Shown piece after piece: positions 7,479-15,122 of a stretch of DNA of 22,925 bases; positions within the stretch are counted from its first letter, which is position 1; every line of letters begins with the position of its first letter. Made by a program: the position numbers and the translations under genes. Below the pieces are notes generated by a model. It searched no databases. It saw only the letters and a list, made by a program, of their open reading frames with translations, and had not been told where the DNA came from. The stretch lies in contig CAZKDJ010000049.1 of assembly GCA_964551295.1 (NCBI GenBank), positions 1 through 22,925 on the forward strand. The letters are read 5' to 3'. Source of the DNA: JAFGED01 sp964551295 (GTDB lineage Bacteria; Chloroflexota; Anaerolineae; B4-G1).

Positions 7479-8548
7479 TCCGCATCCTGGCCATTGAAAC
7501 CTCCTGCGACGAGACGGCTGCCGCCGTGGTCGAGGACGGGCGGCGCATTCTATCCAACGTCGTTGCCTCGCAGGTCGACCTGCACGCTGAGTACGGCGGC
7601 GTCTTTCCCGAGATCGCCTCCCGCGCCCACATCGAGGCCATCGTGCCCGTGATCGACCAGGCGATGAAGGAAGCCCACATGGGCTACGACGACTTGGACG
7701 CCGTGGCCGTGACCTACGGGCCGGGCTTGGCGGGCTCGCTGCTGGTGGGCGTCAACGCCGCCAAGGGCATCGCCCTGGGGCGCGACCTTCCGCTGGTGGG
7801 CGTCAACCATCTGGAGGCGCATATCTACGCCCACTGGCTGGACGTGGCAGGTGACGATGCCGCCACGCCCCCCCTTACCTCTCCCCCGCAGGCGGGGGGG
7901 ACTGGGGGGGGGCAAAAGCTCGAGTTCCCTTTGTTGGCCCTGCTCGTCTCTGGCGGCCACACGGAACTGATCCTGATGCGCGGACACGGCGATTACGAAT
8001 ACCTGGGCGGCACGCTGGACGACGCCGCCGGCGAGGCGTTCGACAAAGTGGGCCGGCTGCTGGAGCTGCCTTACCCCGGCGGGCCGGCGATCCAGGAAGC
8101 AGCCCAGGGGGGCAACCCAACAGCCGTCGACTTTCCCCGCGCCTGGCTGGAGGATAGCTACGACTTTAGCTTCAGTGGGCTCAAGACCGCCGTGCTGCGC
8201 GAGGTGCAAAAGTACAGCACCCTGCCCCAAGGCAGACCGCTGGCCGACATAGCCGCCAGCTTCCAGGCAGCAGTGGTGGACGTGCTATCGCAAAAGACAG
8301 CTCAGGCAGCGGAGGAATTCGGCGCCACCGCCGTGCTGCTCAGCGGCGGCGTCTCTGCCAACACCGCGCTGCGCGAAACGACGACGGAGCGCATCCGCGA
8401 GCGCGCGGGCGTGCCCGTATACTACCCGCCCCTCTACCTGTGCACCGACAACGCGGCGATGATTGGCGCCTGCGCCCATCGACATTTCGTCGCCGGGGAG
8501 CGCACCGGGTGGGACCTGGACGTCGTGCCCGGCCTGCGCCTAGTATAA
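7475..8548 (+). CDS. tsaD: tRNA N6-adenosine threonylcarbamoyltransferase
   Basis: TsaD transfers the threonylcarbamoyl group from TC-AMP to A37 of ANN-decoding tRNAs, working with TsaB and TsaE. Family signatures are intact: LAIETSCDETAAAVVEDG at the N-terminus, EYGGVFPEIASRAH (39-52), YGPGLAGSLLVG, the metal-binding H112 and H116 (NHLEAH), LVSGGHTEL, and CTDNAAMI with D325. These correspond to H111, H115 and D300 of the E. coli protein. The extra length between H116 and D325 is explained by a low-complexity insertion near residues 131-147 (proline- and glycine-rich) encoded by a C/G-tract repeat. The start overlaps the peptidase stop by four bases. tsaB and tsaE are not in the window. Confidence 0.96.
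   Translation: MIRILAIETSCDETAAAVVEDGRRILSNVVASQVDLHAEYGGVFPEIASRAHIEAIVPVIDQAMKEAHMGYDDLDAVAVTYGPGLAGSLLVGVNAAKGIALGRDLPLVGVNHLEAHIYAHWLDVAGDDAATPPLTSPPQAGGTGGGQKLEFPLLALLVSGGHTELILMRGHGDYEYLGGTLDDAAGEAFDKVGRLLELPYPGGPAIQEAAQGGNPTAVDFPRAWLEDSYDFSFSGLKTAVLREVQKYSTLPQGRPLADIAASFQAAVVDVLSQKTAQAAEEFGATAVLLSGGVSANTALRETTTERIRERAGVPVYYPPLYLCTDNAAMIGACAHRHFVAGERTGWDLDVVPGLRLV
7868..7912 (+). repeat. C/G-tract inverted repeat inserted in tsaD
   Basis: Seven C residues (7868-7874) and nine G residues (7904-7912) flank an inner inverted repeat CCCCCGC-AG-GCGGGGG (7883-7898). The segment encodes residues of about 131-146, matching the extra length of this TsaD. Frame is kept on both sides. The insert falls in the loop between the metal-binding HxxxH and the next strand, where length is tolerated. 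Confidence 0.7.
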
Positions 8549-8554
8549 ATCAGA

Positions 8555-8599
8555 GATTGGAGATTCATCTTGCAATCTCCAATCAACCAATCTCCAATC
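8555..8599. repeat. GATTGGAGATT repeat: hairpin plus direct copy
   Basis: GATTGGAGATT (8555-8565) and AATCTCCAATC (8574-8584) form a perfect 11-bp inverted repeat with an 8-nt loop. A further direct copy of AATCTCCAATC follows at 8589-8599. It fills the gap between the tsaD stop and the sppA ATG at 8602, which therefore has no Shine-Dalgarno sequence. In RNA the third copy can compete with the second for pairing to the first. Confidence 0.75.
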
Positions 8600-8601
8600 C
8601 T

Positions 8602-10326
8602 ATGGGACTAGGTAACCTTTTACGCAATGGGATCATTTCGTGCACCAACCTCCTGCGTTCGATGCGCCGCAGGGGGCTGGAACACATCGTCCTGCCCATC
8701 CACGGCCCGTACCCGGAGCGGACGCCTCGGCGCGACCCGCTGCCCTTTCCACTCAACCTGCTGCCGCTCCGTCCTTCCGTGACCAGCCTGGAGGACATGG
8801 CCGCGATTGTGGAGCGCATCGGCAACGACCCACGGGTCGAGAGCATTGTGCTGCGCTTTGATTCACTCCAGGCCGGGCCCTCGGCGCTATTCAGCCTACG
8901 GCGCATGGTCCTCGACCTGCGCGATAAGGGAAAACGCCTCATCGCCTGGCTGCCCAGCGCCGACACCTGGGAATACTATTTGGCCTCGGCCTGCGACGAG
9001 ATCATTCTCCCGCCATCCGGCCGCCTCTCGGTGCTGGGCGTACGTCTCGAAACGACGTTCCTCAAGGACACCTTAGACCTGGTCGGCGTGCATGCCGACC
9101 TCGAATCCATCGGCGAGTACAAAGCCTCGCCCGACGCCTTCCGGCGCTCGACGATGAGCGAGCCGCATCGGGAGATGCTGGACGCGCTTCTGGGCTCCTA
9201 TTTCGAGGAACTCGTCGCCGCCATCGCCGAGGGACGCGGGCTCGACCCGGCGCGTGTGCGCGAGATGATCGAGGGAACCGGGACGGAGCACACCTTACCT
9301 ATGCTGTCCGCCGAGGCGCTGGAAGCAGGGTTGATCGACGCCGTGCTCTACGAAGACGAGCTACCCGCGCACCTGCAACCGCCCGAGGAGAAGGACCAGG
9401 AGGCTGCGTCACTGTGCACCTCGCGAGATGGTTCGCGCTGGCTGCGGCAGCCGACCAGGCGCGCCCGCGCATACATCGGCGTGGTATCGCTGGACGGGAT
9501 GATCGTGCCCGGACGCAGCCGCCGTGCCCCCTTCCCCATCCCACTGCCCATCCCCGAATCCCAGGCGGGTGTGGAGACGATCGCGTGGGCGTTGCGCCAG
9601 GCAGAGGCCAACGAGCGCATCGCTGCCGTCATCTTTGCCATCGACTCACCCGGCGGCTCGGCGCTGGCCTCCGACCTGATCTGCCGAGAGGTGCGCCGGC
9701 TGAAGGAAAGCAAGCCCGTGGTCGTCCTGATGGGCGGATACGCCGCATCGGGGGGCTACTATGCCGCTGCGCTGGCAAACCGCATCGTCGCCCGCCCGAC
9801 CACGCTGACCGGCTCCATCGGCGTCTGGGGGGGCAAGTTCACCCTCGGCGGCCTGTACTACAAGCTAGGCATCAACCGCGCGTCGTTGCAGCGCGGCGCC
9901 CTGGCGGGCATCTACTCCGACACGATGCCGTTCAGCGAGGAGGAGCGCGCCTGGATTCGCCGCGACATGGGCGCAACCTATGCCTCGTTCAAGTCGCTCG
10001 TGGCCGAGGGGCGGGGGATGACGGAAGAGCAGGTGGAGGAAATCGCACGCGGGAGGGTGTGGACCGGCGCCCAAGCGCGCGAAATTGGATTGGTGGACGA
10101 GCTGGGCGATTTCGAAACAGCGCTGGCACTGGCCAAGGAGCTGGCCGATATCGAGGCCGATCAAGACGTCTCGGTCATACAGGCGAGCCCGCCCCGCAAC
10201 ATGCTGACGCCACATCCTTTTCCAACACCGGACCAAAGCTGGGCCGCCCTGCTCGACGTCTGGCAGAGCATCGCGCGCGAACGGGTGTGGGCGATGGCCC
10301 CGTGGATCGTGCAGGTGCAGACCTGA
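8602..10326 (+). CDS. sppA: Signal peptide peptidase SppA, double-domain (67K-type)
   Basis: Two tandem S49 (ClpP-like) domains make up this 574-residue protein. The predicted Lys/Ser dyad is split between them as in E. coli SppA: K174 in GEYKASPDAF and S383 in GYAASGGYYAAA. The spacing (209 residues) is close to that of the E. coli enzyme (about 200). SppA degrades cleaved signal peptides and membrane-associated fragments. The N-terminus (MGLGNLLRNGIISCTN) has no clear transmembrane helix, unlike the membrane-anchored E. coli protein, so it may be peripheral or cytoplasmic. The ATG at 8602 is chosen because upstream in-frame sequence only overlaps tsaD, and homology to the family begins soon after it. 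There is no ribosome binding site: a repeat occupies that position. It lies downstream of tsaD and 13 bp before the AI-2E genes. Confidence 0.92.
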   Translation: MGLGNLLRNGIISCTNLLRSMRRRGLEHIVLPIHGPYPERTPRRDPLPFPLNLLPLRPSVTSLEDMAAIVERIGNDPRVESIVLRFDSLQAGPSALFSLRRMVLDLRDKGKRLIAWLPSADTWEYYLASACDEIILPPSGRLSVLGVRLETTFLKDTLDLVGVHADLESIGEYKASPDAFRRSTMSEPHREMLDALLGSYFEELVAAIAEGRGLDPARVREMIEGTGTEHTLPMLSAEALEAGLIDAVLYEDELPAHLQPPEEKDQEAASLCTSRDGSRWLRQPTRRARAYIGVVSLDGMIVPGRSRRAPFPIPLPIPESQAGVETIAWALRQAEANERIAAVIFAIDSPGGSALASDLICREVRRLKESKPVVVLMGGYAASGGYYAAALANRIVARPTTLTGSIGVWGGKFTLGGLYYKLGINRASLQRGALAGIYSDTMPFSEEERAWIRRDMGATYASFKSLVAEGRGMTEEQVEEIARGRVWTGAQAREIGLVDELGDFETALALAKELADIEADQDVSVIQASPPRNMLTPHPFPTPDQSWAALLDVWQSIARERVWAMAPWIVQVQT

Positions 10327-10339
10327 GAACGGGGAACGA

Positions 10340-11542
10340 ATGAGCGAATCGAACCAGCGTTGGAGTCCTCCTTTCAAGCGCACCGTCGCCCTCATCCTCC
10401 TGGTACTGATCGCGCTCATCATCTACCGCTTCCAGACGGTCATCCCGCCGCTGGTGATCGCGTTCTTGGTAGCTTTCATACTCGATCCCGTCGTCGATTT
10501 TCTCACCGAGCGCCTGCGCCTGGCACGCGGCATGGCCACGACGCTCGTCTTCCTGATCCTCATCGTCGTCGGGCTGGCGCTGGTCGCCACGCCGGTGGCC
10601 ATCGTCCCCAGCCCACGGGAGGTAGCGAACGTCATCCAATTGGTGCTCAGGGACACCTTGACCAGCGTCGACGAGTTTTTCAAACGCCCATTGGAAATCG
10701 GGGATTATCCCCTGGACCTGAGCGGCGTGTACGAGGAACTGAGCGCCTCGGTGCAATCCTACATCGGCTCGGTCGTGCAAGGGACGTTCAGAATCGCCGG
10801 CAGCATCGCGGAGGGCGCCTTCTGGCTGATCTTTATCCTGATCGCCTCCTTCTATCTGGTGAAGGACATCGATCGCGTCATCGAGATGGTCGACGATCTG
10901 GCTCCTCCCGGCTATCGCGACGACTTTGTGAAACTGCGCCACCGGATCACGGACGTGTGGCACGCTTTCCTGCGTGGCCAACTGCTCCTGGCCGTGATAC
11001 TCGCCGCCGTCACGACCGCGGTCTTTGGCGCCATCGGCGTGCCTTACGCCTGGGTGATGGGGCTGCTGGCCGGCATCCTGGCGTTCATACCCAACATCGG
11101 CCAGGTCGTGGCGGCCATACCGCCGATACTGCTGGCCTACTTTCGGGGTTCCCGATTTCTGCCCGTGAACAACCTGGGGTTCGCCATACTGGTCGCGGCC
11201 ATATACGTCGTGATCAACTTGGCCTACAATAACGTGCTCGTGCCCCTGCTCCTGGGTGAGAGCCTCAAGCTGCACCCACTGGTCATCATGATCGCCGCCA
11301 TCGTCGGCGGCCTGATCGGTGGTATCCTGGGTATGCTGCTCGCCGCCCCCACCATGGCCACCCTGCGCATCATCAGCCACTATATCATCTGCCGCCTCTA
11401 CGATCGCGATCCTTTCATCGAACTCGAGCCCAAGGGAAAAATGGTCCAGCAGCGGAGATCGCTCAAGCAATTCTATTTCGCGATCCTGAATCGCCTACGG
11501 GGAAACGACGGCAAGCAGCCCGAGAGCCAATTGAAGAACTGA
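10340..11542 (+). CDS. AI-2E family transporter (PerM-like), copy 1
   Basis: The 400-residue polytopic protein belongs to the AI-2E transporter family (PF01594). It has two N-terminal helices (about 15-50), a third (about 65-85), a long soluble linker, and a C-terminal block of five helices containing FLRGQLLLAVIL, IPNIGQVVAAIPP and LGMLLAAPTMATL. Members export small molecules, act as Na+(Li+)/H+ antiporters, or have unknown substrates, so autoinducer-2 export should not be assumed. The ATG follows GGGGAACGA after a 13-bp gap from sppA. It is followed within 30 bp by a second family member of the same layout. The tail is short and basic, unlike the acidic tail of copy 2. Confidence 0.9.
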   Translation: MSESNQRWSPPFKRTVALILLVLIALIIYRFQTVIPPLVIAFLVAFILDPVVDFLTERLRLARGMATTLVFLILIVVGLALVATPVAIVPSPREVANVIQLVLRDTLTSVDEFFKRPLEIGDYPLDLSGVYEELSASVQSYIGSVVQGTFRIAGSIAEGAFWLIFILIASFYLVKDIDRVIEMVDDLAPPGYRDDFVKLRHRITDVWHAFLRGQLLLAVILAAVTTAVFGAIGVPYAWVMGLLAGILAFIPNIGQVVAAIPPILLAYFRGSRFLPVNNLGFAILVAAIYVVINLAYNNVLVPLLLGESLKLHPLVIMIAAIVGGLIGGILGMLLAAPTMATLRIISHYIICRLYDRDPFIELEPKGKMVQQRRSLKQFYFAILNRLRGNDGKQPESQLKN

Positions 11543-11572
11543 AAAGTACCTAGCAGGAGAGAAAGTAGTCGC

Positions 11573-12826
11573 ATGGACAAATCAACCCGCCGTTGGAGCT
11601 CCAACACCAAGACCATCGTGATCCTCTTTGTCGTGATACTGGTGGCATTGGTCGTCTACCGTTTCCAGGACGTCATACCACCGTTGGTGATCGCGGTTCT
11701 ATTGGCCTTTATTCTCGACCCCATCGTCAGCTTTCTCAGCAACCACCTGCACCTTTCGCGCGGCCTGGCGTCGGGACTGGTCATACTGGCCCTGGTCATC
11801 GCCATGCTGGCCGTGGTCGCCACGCCGGCCGCTGCCGTCCCCAGCATACAAAAAGCCGTGAAATCGATGCAAAAAGAAGCCACAAGCGTCGTCACCGAAA
11901 TCAGCGATTTCCTGCGCCAGCCCGTCGAGATCATGGGCTACACCCTCGACCTGAGCGAGTTTTACAACGAACTGACCACCCTACTGCGGTCCTTCATATC
12001 CTCGGTGGCCGAAGGAACGCTCAACATCGCCTTCAACATCGCATCGGGATTCCTTTGGCTGGTCTTTATCCTGACGACCACGTTCTATTTGCTAAAAGAC
12101 GCCCATCGCATCGTCGCGCAGATGGACAAGCTACCGCCACACGATTACCGAGAGGACTTTGTGCGGCTGCGCCAAGAGATCACGGAAGTATGGCAGGCCT
12201 TTCTGCGCGGCCAACTGCTCCTGGGCATTGTGATCGCCGCCGTCGTGACCGTGGGGTGTACGGCCCTCGGCGTCCATTATGCGCCGGTGTTAGGGCTGAT
12301 CGCGGGATTGTTGGAAGTCATACCCAACATCGGCCCAACTATCGCGGCAGTGCCGGCGATACTGCTGGCCCTGTTCCAGGAGAACACCATTTTGGGCCTG
12401 AGTAACTTTTGGTACGCCGCGTTGGTCGCGGGGATGTACATCCTCATCCAACAGCTCGAGAACAATCTGATCGTGCCCCGCATCATGGGCCGCAGCCTCA
12501 ATCTACACCCGGTGCTGGTGCTGGTCGGCGTCGTCTTCGGCGGCAGCCTGGGCGGCGTCCTGGGCATTCTGCTTGCCGCGCCCACCCTGGCGACGCTAAA
12601 GGTCATCGGTCGCTACATATTTTACCGCATCTACGATCTCGATCCCTTCACCGAATCCGAAAAAGATGCACCGCCTCCCAAGCCCGGGCTCGCCGAACAG
12701 GCGCACAAAGCGGTTCTGAGGTGGGTGCGGGAGAAGCAGGAGCCGGAGCAGGCCGAGCCAGAAAAAGCACCAAGCGAGCCCGACGCGGATGACGTGGAGA
12801 ACGTGGAGGACGAACCCCCCGAGTGA
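11573..12826 (+). CDS. AI-2E family transporter (PerM-like), copy 2
   Basis: This 417-residue protein is a tandem paralogue of the previous gene and aligns with it along the whole membrane region. Shared blocks include YRFQ-VIPPLVIA, FILDP, FLRGQLLL, IPNIG and LLAAPTLATLKVI. It differs in its C-terminus, a roughly 45-residue proline/glutamate/aspartate-rich tail ending EDEPPE, probably disordered. An AGGAGA Shine-Dalgarno sequence lies at 11555-11560. The 14 bases just before the ATG recur downstream of the stop codon. The tandem arrangement suggests local duplication followed by divergence, and perhaps hetero-oligomers. The substrate is unknown. Confidence 0.9.
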   Translation: MDKSTRRWSSNTKTIVILFVVILVALVVYRFQDVIPPLVIAVLLAFILDPIVSFLSNHLHLSRGLASGLVILALVIAMLAVVATPAAAVPSIQKAVKSMQKEATSVVTEISDFLRQPVEIMGYTLDLSEFYNELTTLLRSFISSVAEGTLNIAFNIASGFLWLVFILTTTFYLLKDAHRIVAQMDKLPPHDYREDFVRLRQEITEVWQAFLRGQLLLGIVIAAVVTVGCTALGVHYAPVLGLIAGLLEVIPNIGPTIAAVPAILLALFQENTILGLSNFWYAALVAGMYILIQQLENNLIVPRIMGRSLNLHPVLVLVGVVFGGSLGGVLGILLAAPTLATLKVIGRYIFYRIYDLDPFTESEKDAPPPKPGLAEQAHKAVLRWVREKQEPEQAEPEKAPSEPDADDVENVEDEPPE

Positions 12827-12851
12827 GAAACCGAGCTCCTACCACCACCGG

Positions 12852-12938
12852 GAGAAAGTAGTCGCGATTCCTGAATCGCCCGATTGAGAAATCGCAGCCC
12901 CCGAGAAACCCGGCTTCCCGACAGGGTTTCCGGGTTTC
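12852..12938. repeat. Cluster of short palindromes between genes
   Basis: The 138-bp gap between transporter copy 2 and the oxidoreductase contains three elements. GAGAAAGTAGTCGC (12852-12865) is identical to 11559-11572. GCGATTC-CT-GAATCGC (12864-12879) is a 7-bp inverted repeat. GAAACCCGG and CCGGGTTTC (12905-12913, 12930-12938) are a 9-bp inverted repeat with a 16-nt loop. There is no T-tract after any of them. They look like dispersed palindromic repeats and may also end the upstream transcript. Confidence 0.6.
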
Positions 12939-12964
12939 CACCACCATAAGGAGGAATTGTACGC

Positions 12965-14149
12965 GTGCAGACAGACGTCGCCGTCATAGGCGCCGGTCCG
13001 GCCGGATCAGTCGCCGCCCATCGCCTGGCCAGAGCTGGCGTCCAGGTTGTACTCTTGGAACGAGCCACCTTTCCCCGCGACAAGGCCTGTGGCGACGGTG
13101 TAAGCGCCGATGGCCTGGCCGTGTTGGCCCGCACTGATCTGGATGCATGGGCCACCCAGTTCACCGCACCCCAGGTGCTGCGCCTCACCTCGCCCGACGG
13201 TCAAGTACTTGATGTACGGCCCGAGATGGATAAGGACTATTGCCTGGGGCGCACCATCCCCCGGCGGCTGCTCGACACCCAGCTGGCCCAGGCTGCGGTC
13301 GAGGCTGGCGCACGCCTCATCGAAGGTGTGCGGGTGCAACGCGTCGAGCGGATGGACGGCTGCCCGCTCCGCGTCGCCGCCGACGGCCTGACGATAGATG
13401 CCCAGATGGTCATCCTGGCCGATGGCAGCAACGCGACCGTGACGCGCCGGCTGGGACTGGTGTGGGAACCGCCGGAACTCGTCGCTATTCGGCAGTATTT
13501 CGCCGGCGACGCCGGCCCCGCCGAGCGACTGGAGATTCACTTTGAGCCGTGGATCACCCCCGGCTTTACGTGGGTGTTCCCGCTGAGTGACGGACACGTC
13601 AACGTGGGAACCGGAACCTTCGCCCGCCGAGTGCGCCAGGACGGGATCGCGCTGCGGGACGTCCTGAATCGCTTCACGGCCGACATGGCGACCACGGAAG
13701 GCCGGCTGGCCCGGGCCGAGCCCGCCGGTCCGGTGCGCGGCCACCCGCTGCGCACGCGGCTGGGCGGCACGCGCACTCACGCCGAGCGCATGCTGGTGGC
13801 CGGGGACGCGGCGGGGTTGATCAGCCCGCTCTCGGGGGAGGGCATCGCACGGGCGCTAGAGAGCGGCGAGCTGGCCGCCGCGCACGCGCTGAGGGCGCTC
13901 GCGGTGGGCGACTTTTCGGTGCCGGCGCTGGCTCCTTACAGCCGTGCCCTGGTAGCCCGCTACGCGGCCGATCAGCGGGCGGCGCGCGTCTTGAGGCTGA
14001 CGCTGAACCATCCGCGCTTGCTCAACCGCATCTTTCGCAACCTGCAGCAGGACAAAGTGCTGGCTCTGCTCGTCTGCTACATCGTCCTGGGCCACAAATC
14101 GCCCCGCCTGGCGCTGCGCCCGGGGACGTTGCTGCGGCTATCGACTTGA
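12965..14149 (+). CDS. FAD-dependent oxidoreductase, geranylgeranyl reductase family
   Basis: This 394-residue flavoprotein opens with an FAD-binding Rossmann fold, GAGPAG (9-14) with the acidic E32 at the end of strand 2. CGDGVS follows near residue 42. The second FAD motif GDAAGLISPLSGEGIARALESG is near residue 280. This combination is typical of the geranylgeranyl reductase family, which saturates isoprenoid chains of chlorophylls, archaeal lipids or menaquinone. Halogenases and other group A flavoproteins share part of it. In a presumed non-phototrophic Chloroflexota, menaquinone or a membrane isoprenoid is a plausible substrate, which is inference. The start is GTG at 12965, ten bases after a strong AAGGAGG (12948-12954). 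No partner gene nearby narrows the function. Confidence 0.85.
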   Translation: MQTDVAVIGAGPAGSVAAHRLARAGVQVVLLERATFPRDKACGDGVSADGLAVLARTDLDAWATQFTAPQVLRLTSPDGQVLDVRPEMDKDYCLGRTIPRRLLDTQLAQAAVEAGARLIEGVRVQRVERMDGCPLRVAADGLTIDAQMVILADGSNATVTRRLGLVWEPPELVAIRQYFAGDAGPAERLEIHFEPWITPGFTWVFPLSDGHVNVGTGTFARRVRQDGIALRDVLNRFTADMATTEGRLARAEPAGPVRGHPLRTRLGGTRTHAERMLVAGDAAGLISPLSGEGIARALESGELAAAHALRALAVGDFSVPALAPYSRALVARYAADQRAARVLRLTLNHPRLLNRIFRNLQQDKVLALLVCYIVLGHKSPRLALRPGTLLRLST

Positions 14150-14175
14150 CGTAGGTTGGATTTGCTATCCGACCG

Positions 14176-14211
14176 GTAGGTTAACGGCGGTTATTAGCAA
14201 AACCGCCCTAC
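14176..14211. repeat. GTAGG...GGCGGTT/AACCGCC...CTAC palindromic repeat
   Basis: GGCGGTT (14186-14192) and AACCGCC (14201-14207) form a 7-bp stem with an 8-nt loop, flanked by GTAGG on the left and CCTAC on the right. It has the same design as the perfect 28-bp palindrome inside the hsdR remnant (18809-18836) and is probably a diverged copy. It lies between the oxidoreductase and the small gene at 14240. Confidence 0.6.
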
Positions 14212-14239
14212 TCACGCGTTTCACTTTAGGAGGCAATCA

Positions 14240-14428
14240 ATGCAAGAACCAACCATCGAAATCCTGGCCGAGACCGATCGCTTCAACCTGGTACGCACGC
14301 AGGAACCCGACGGCGAGACGACCTACCACCTGGAGATGGGCAACGTTACCGTCCACTTTTTCCGCGAGGAATGGGACGAGTTCGTAAAGACAATCAACGA
14401 ATTGGGAGATCATGCTACAACAGGGTAA
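14240..14428 (+). CDS. Small acidic protein of unknown function (62 aa)
   Basis: A canonical Shine-Dalgarno sequence AGGAGG (14228-14233), six bases before the ATG, supports translation. The 62 residues are acidic and have no membrane segment, Cys cluster or signal peptide. The core, TIEILAETDRFNLVRTQEPD then TYHLEMGNVTVHFFREEW, suggests a small beta-sheet domain followed by a helix (EEWDEFVKTINEL). I do not recognise a family. The 3' end overlaps the DUF3786 gene by 17 bp, so the two are probably co-translated and functionally linked. Confidence 0.75.
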   Translation: MQEPTIEILAETDRFNLVRTQEPDGETTYHLEMGNVTVHFFREEWDEFVKTINELGDHATTG

Positions 14429-15056
14429 ACGCACGCCCAAACTCCAGGAATGGTACGACAAGCTGGCGCCGGTGCTCGCAGAGGCACGGGCGACGCTGCG
14501 CGAGACCAAACCGAGCAAGCTGGTGTTGCGCAGCGGGTGCGAGCAGGACGCGGATGGCGACTTTCGCCTGAGTTTTTTCTGGTGCGAGTACACCATCTCC
14601 GGCGACGACTTTAGTGTGCGGCGCGCCGACACGGGCGCCGAGATGCCCGCGTTCATCCAGAGCCTGGTCCTCACCTACTTGGCCACCGCCGACGGCACCA
14701 CTCCCTCGAGCCGCTGGATCGGCTTCCGCGAGCTGCCCGATGGGATGTTCTACGTCCAGGCGTTCCAGGGCTACTCCGGCGGGCGCCTGGTGCGCGAGCT
14801 GAAGGGCGGCGTCGACGCCTTCCGGCGCGCCGCAGAACGCTTGGGCGGCGAGCCGCTGTCGATGGGAGATGCGGGGTACACCTTCGCCGTGTTGCCCCGT
14901 GTGCATCTGGCGCTGGTGTATTGGGAAGGAGATGAAGAGTTCCCCTCGCAGGCGCGCGTGCTCTTTGAAGACAGCGCCTCGCACTACCTGCCTACCGATG
15001 GATTGGCCATCCTGGGCAGCCAACTGGTGGACAAGCTCTTGAAAGCGGCCGCATAG
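14412..15056 (+). CDS. DUF3786 domain-containing protein
   Basis: The 214-residue soluble protein resembles DUF3786. The C-terminal half contains the recognisable stretch VLPRVHLALVYWEGDEEFPS, followed by ARVLFEDSASHYLPTDGLAILG. DUF3786 proteins occur in anaerobic bacteria and archaea, and some are fused to or near corrinoid or iron-sulfur proteins, but no activity is established. This copy has a single cysteine-containing segment (SGCEQDADGDF) and one further Cys (FWCEY), with no ferredoxin motif. The start at 14412 lies inside the end of the preceding small gene, with a weak GGGAG three bases upstream, consistent with translational coupling. The stop codon lies inside a 25-bp palindrome. 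Confidence 0.8.
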   Translation: MLQQGKRTPKLQEWYDKLAPVLAEARATLRETKPSKLVLRSGCEQDADGDFRLSFFWCEYTISGDDFSVRRADTGAEMPAFIQSLVLTYLATADGTTPSSRWIGFRELPDGMFYVQAFQGYSGGRLVRELKGGVDAFRRAAERLGGEPLSMGDAGYTFAVLPRVHLALVYWEGDEEFPSQARVLFEDSASHYLPTDGLAILGSQLVDKLLKAAA

Positions 15057-15078
15057 GACAATTTGGCAAATTGTCCTA
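15054..15078. repeat. Perfect AT-rich palindrome at gene end
   Basis: TAGGACAATTTG and CAAATTGTCCTA are exact 12-bp inverted repeats separated by a single G. The first three bases are the stop codon of the DUF3786 gene. There is no T-tract and no loop to speak of, so a DNA-level palindrome or dispersed repeat is more likely than a terminator. The right end matches the copy at 55-77. Confidence 0.75.
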
Positions 15079-15104
15079 CATCCCTTCCCCCAAGCCCTAA
15101 CCTG

Positions 15105-15113
15105 TGGTAAAAT
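15105..15113 (+). promoter_or_regulatory. Extended -10 promoter, predicted near-leaderless
   Basis: TGGTAAAAT is an extended -10 element with TAAAAT at 15108-15113. The -35 region (TTCCCC at 15085-15090, 17 bp upstream) is poor, as expected for an extended -10 promoter. Transcription would start about 15120, and the first ATG is at 15123. Confidence 0.6.
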
Positions 15114-15122
15114 ACGCGGGCT

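Noticed and set aside
8440..8601. Earlier start for SppA inside tsaD
   Set aside because: The extension reads tsaD and the intergenic repeat out of frame (Arg/Pro-rich), with no SppA similarity before 8602.
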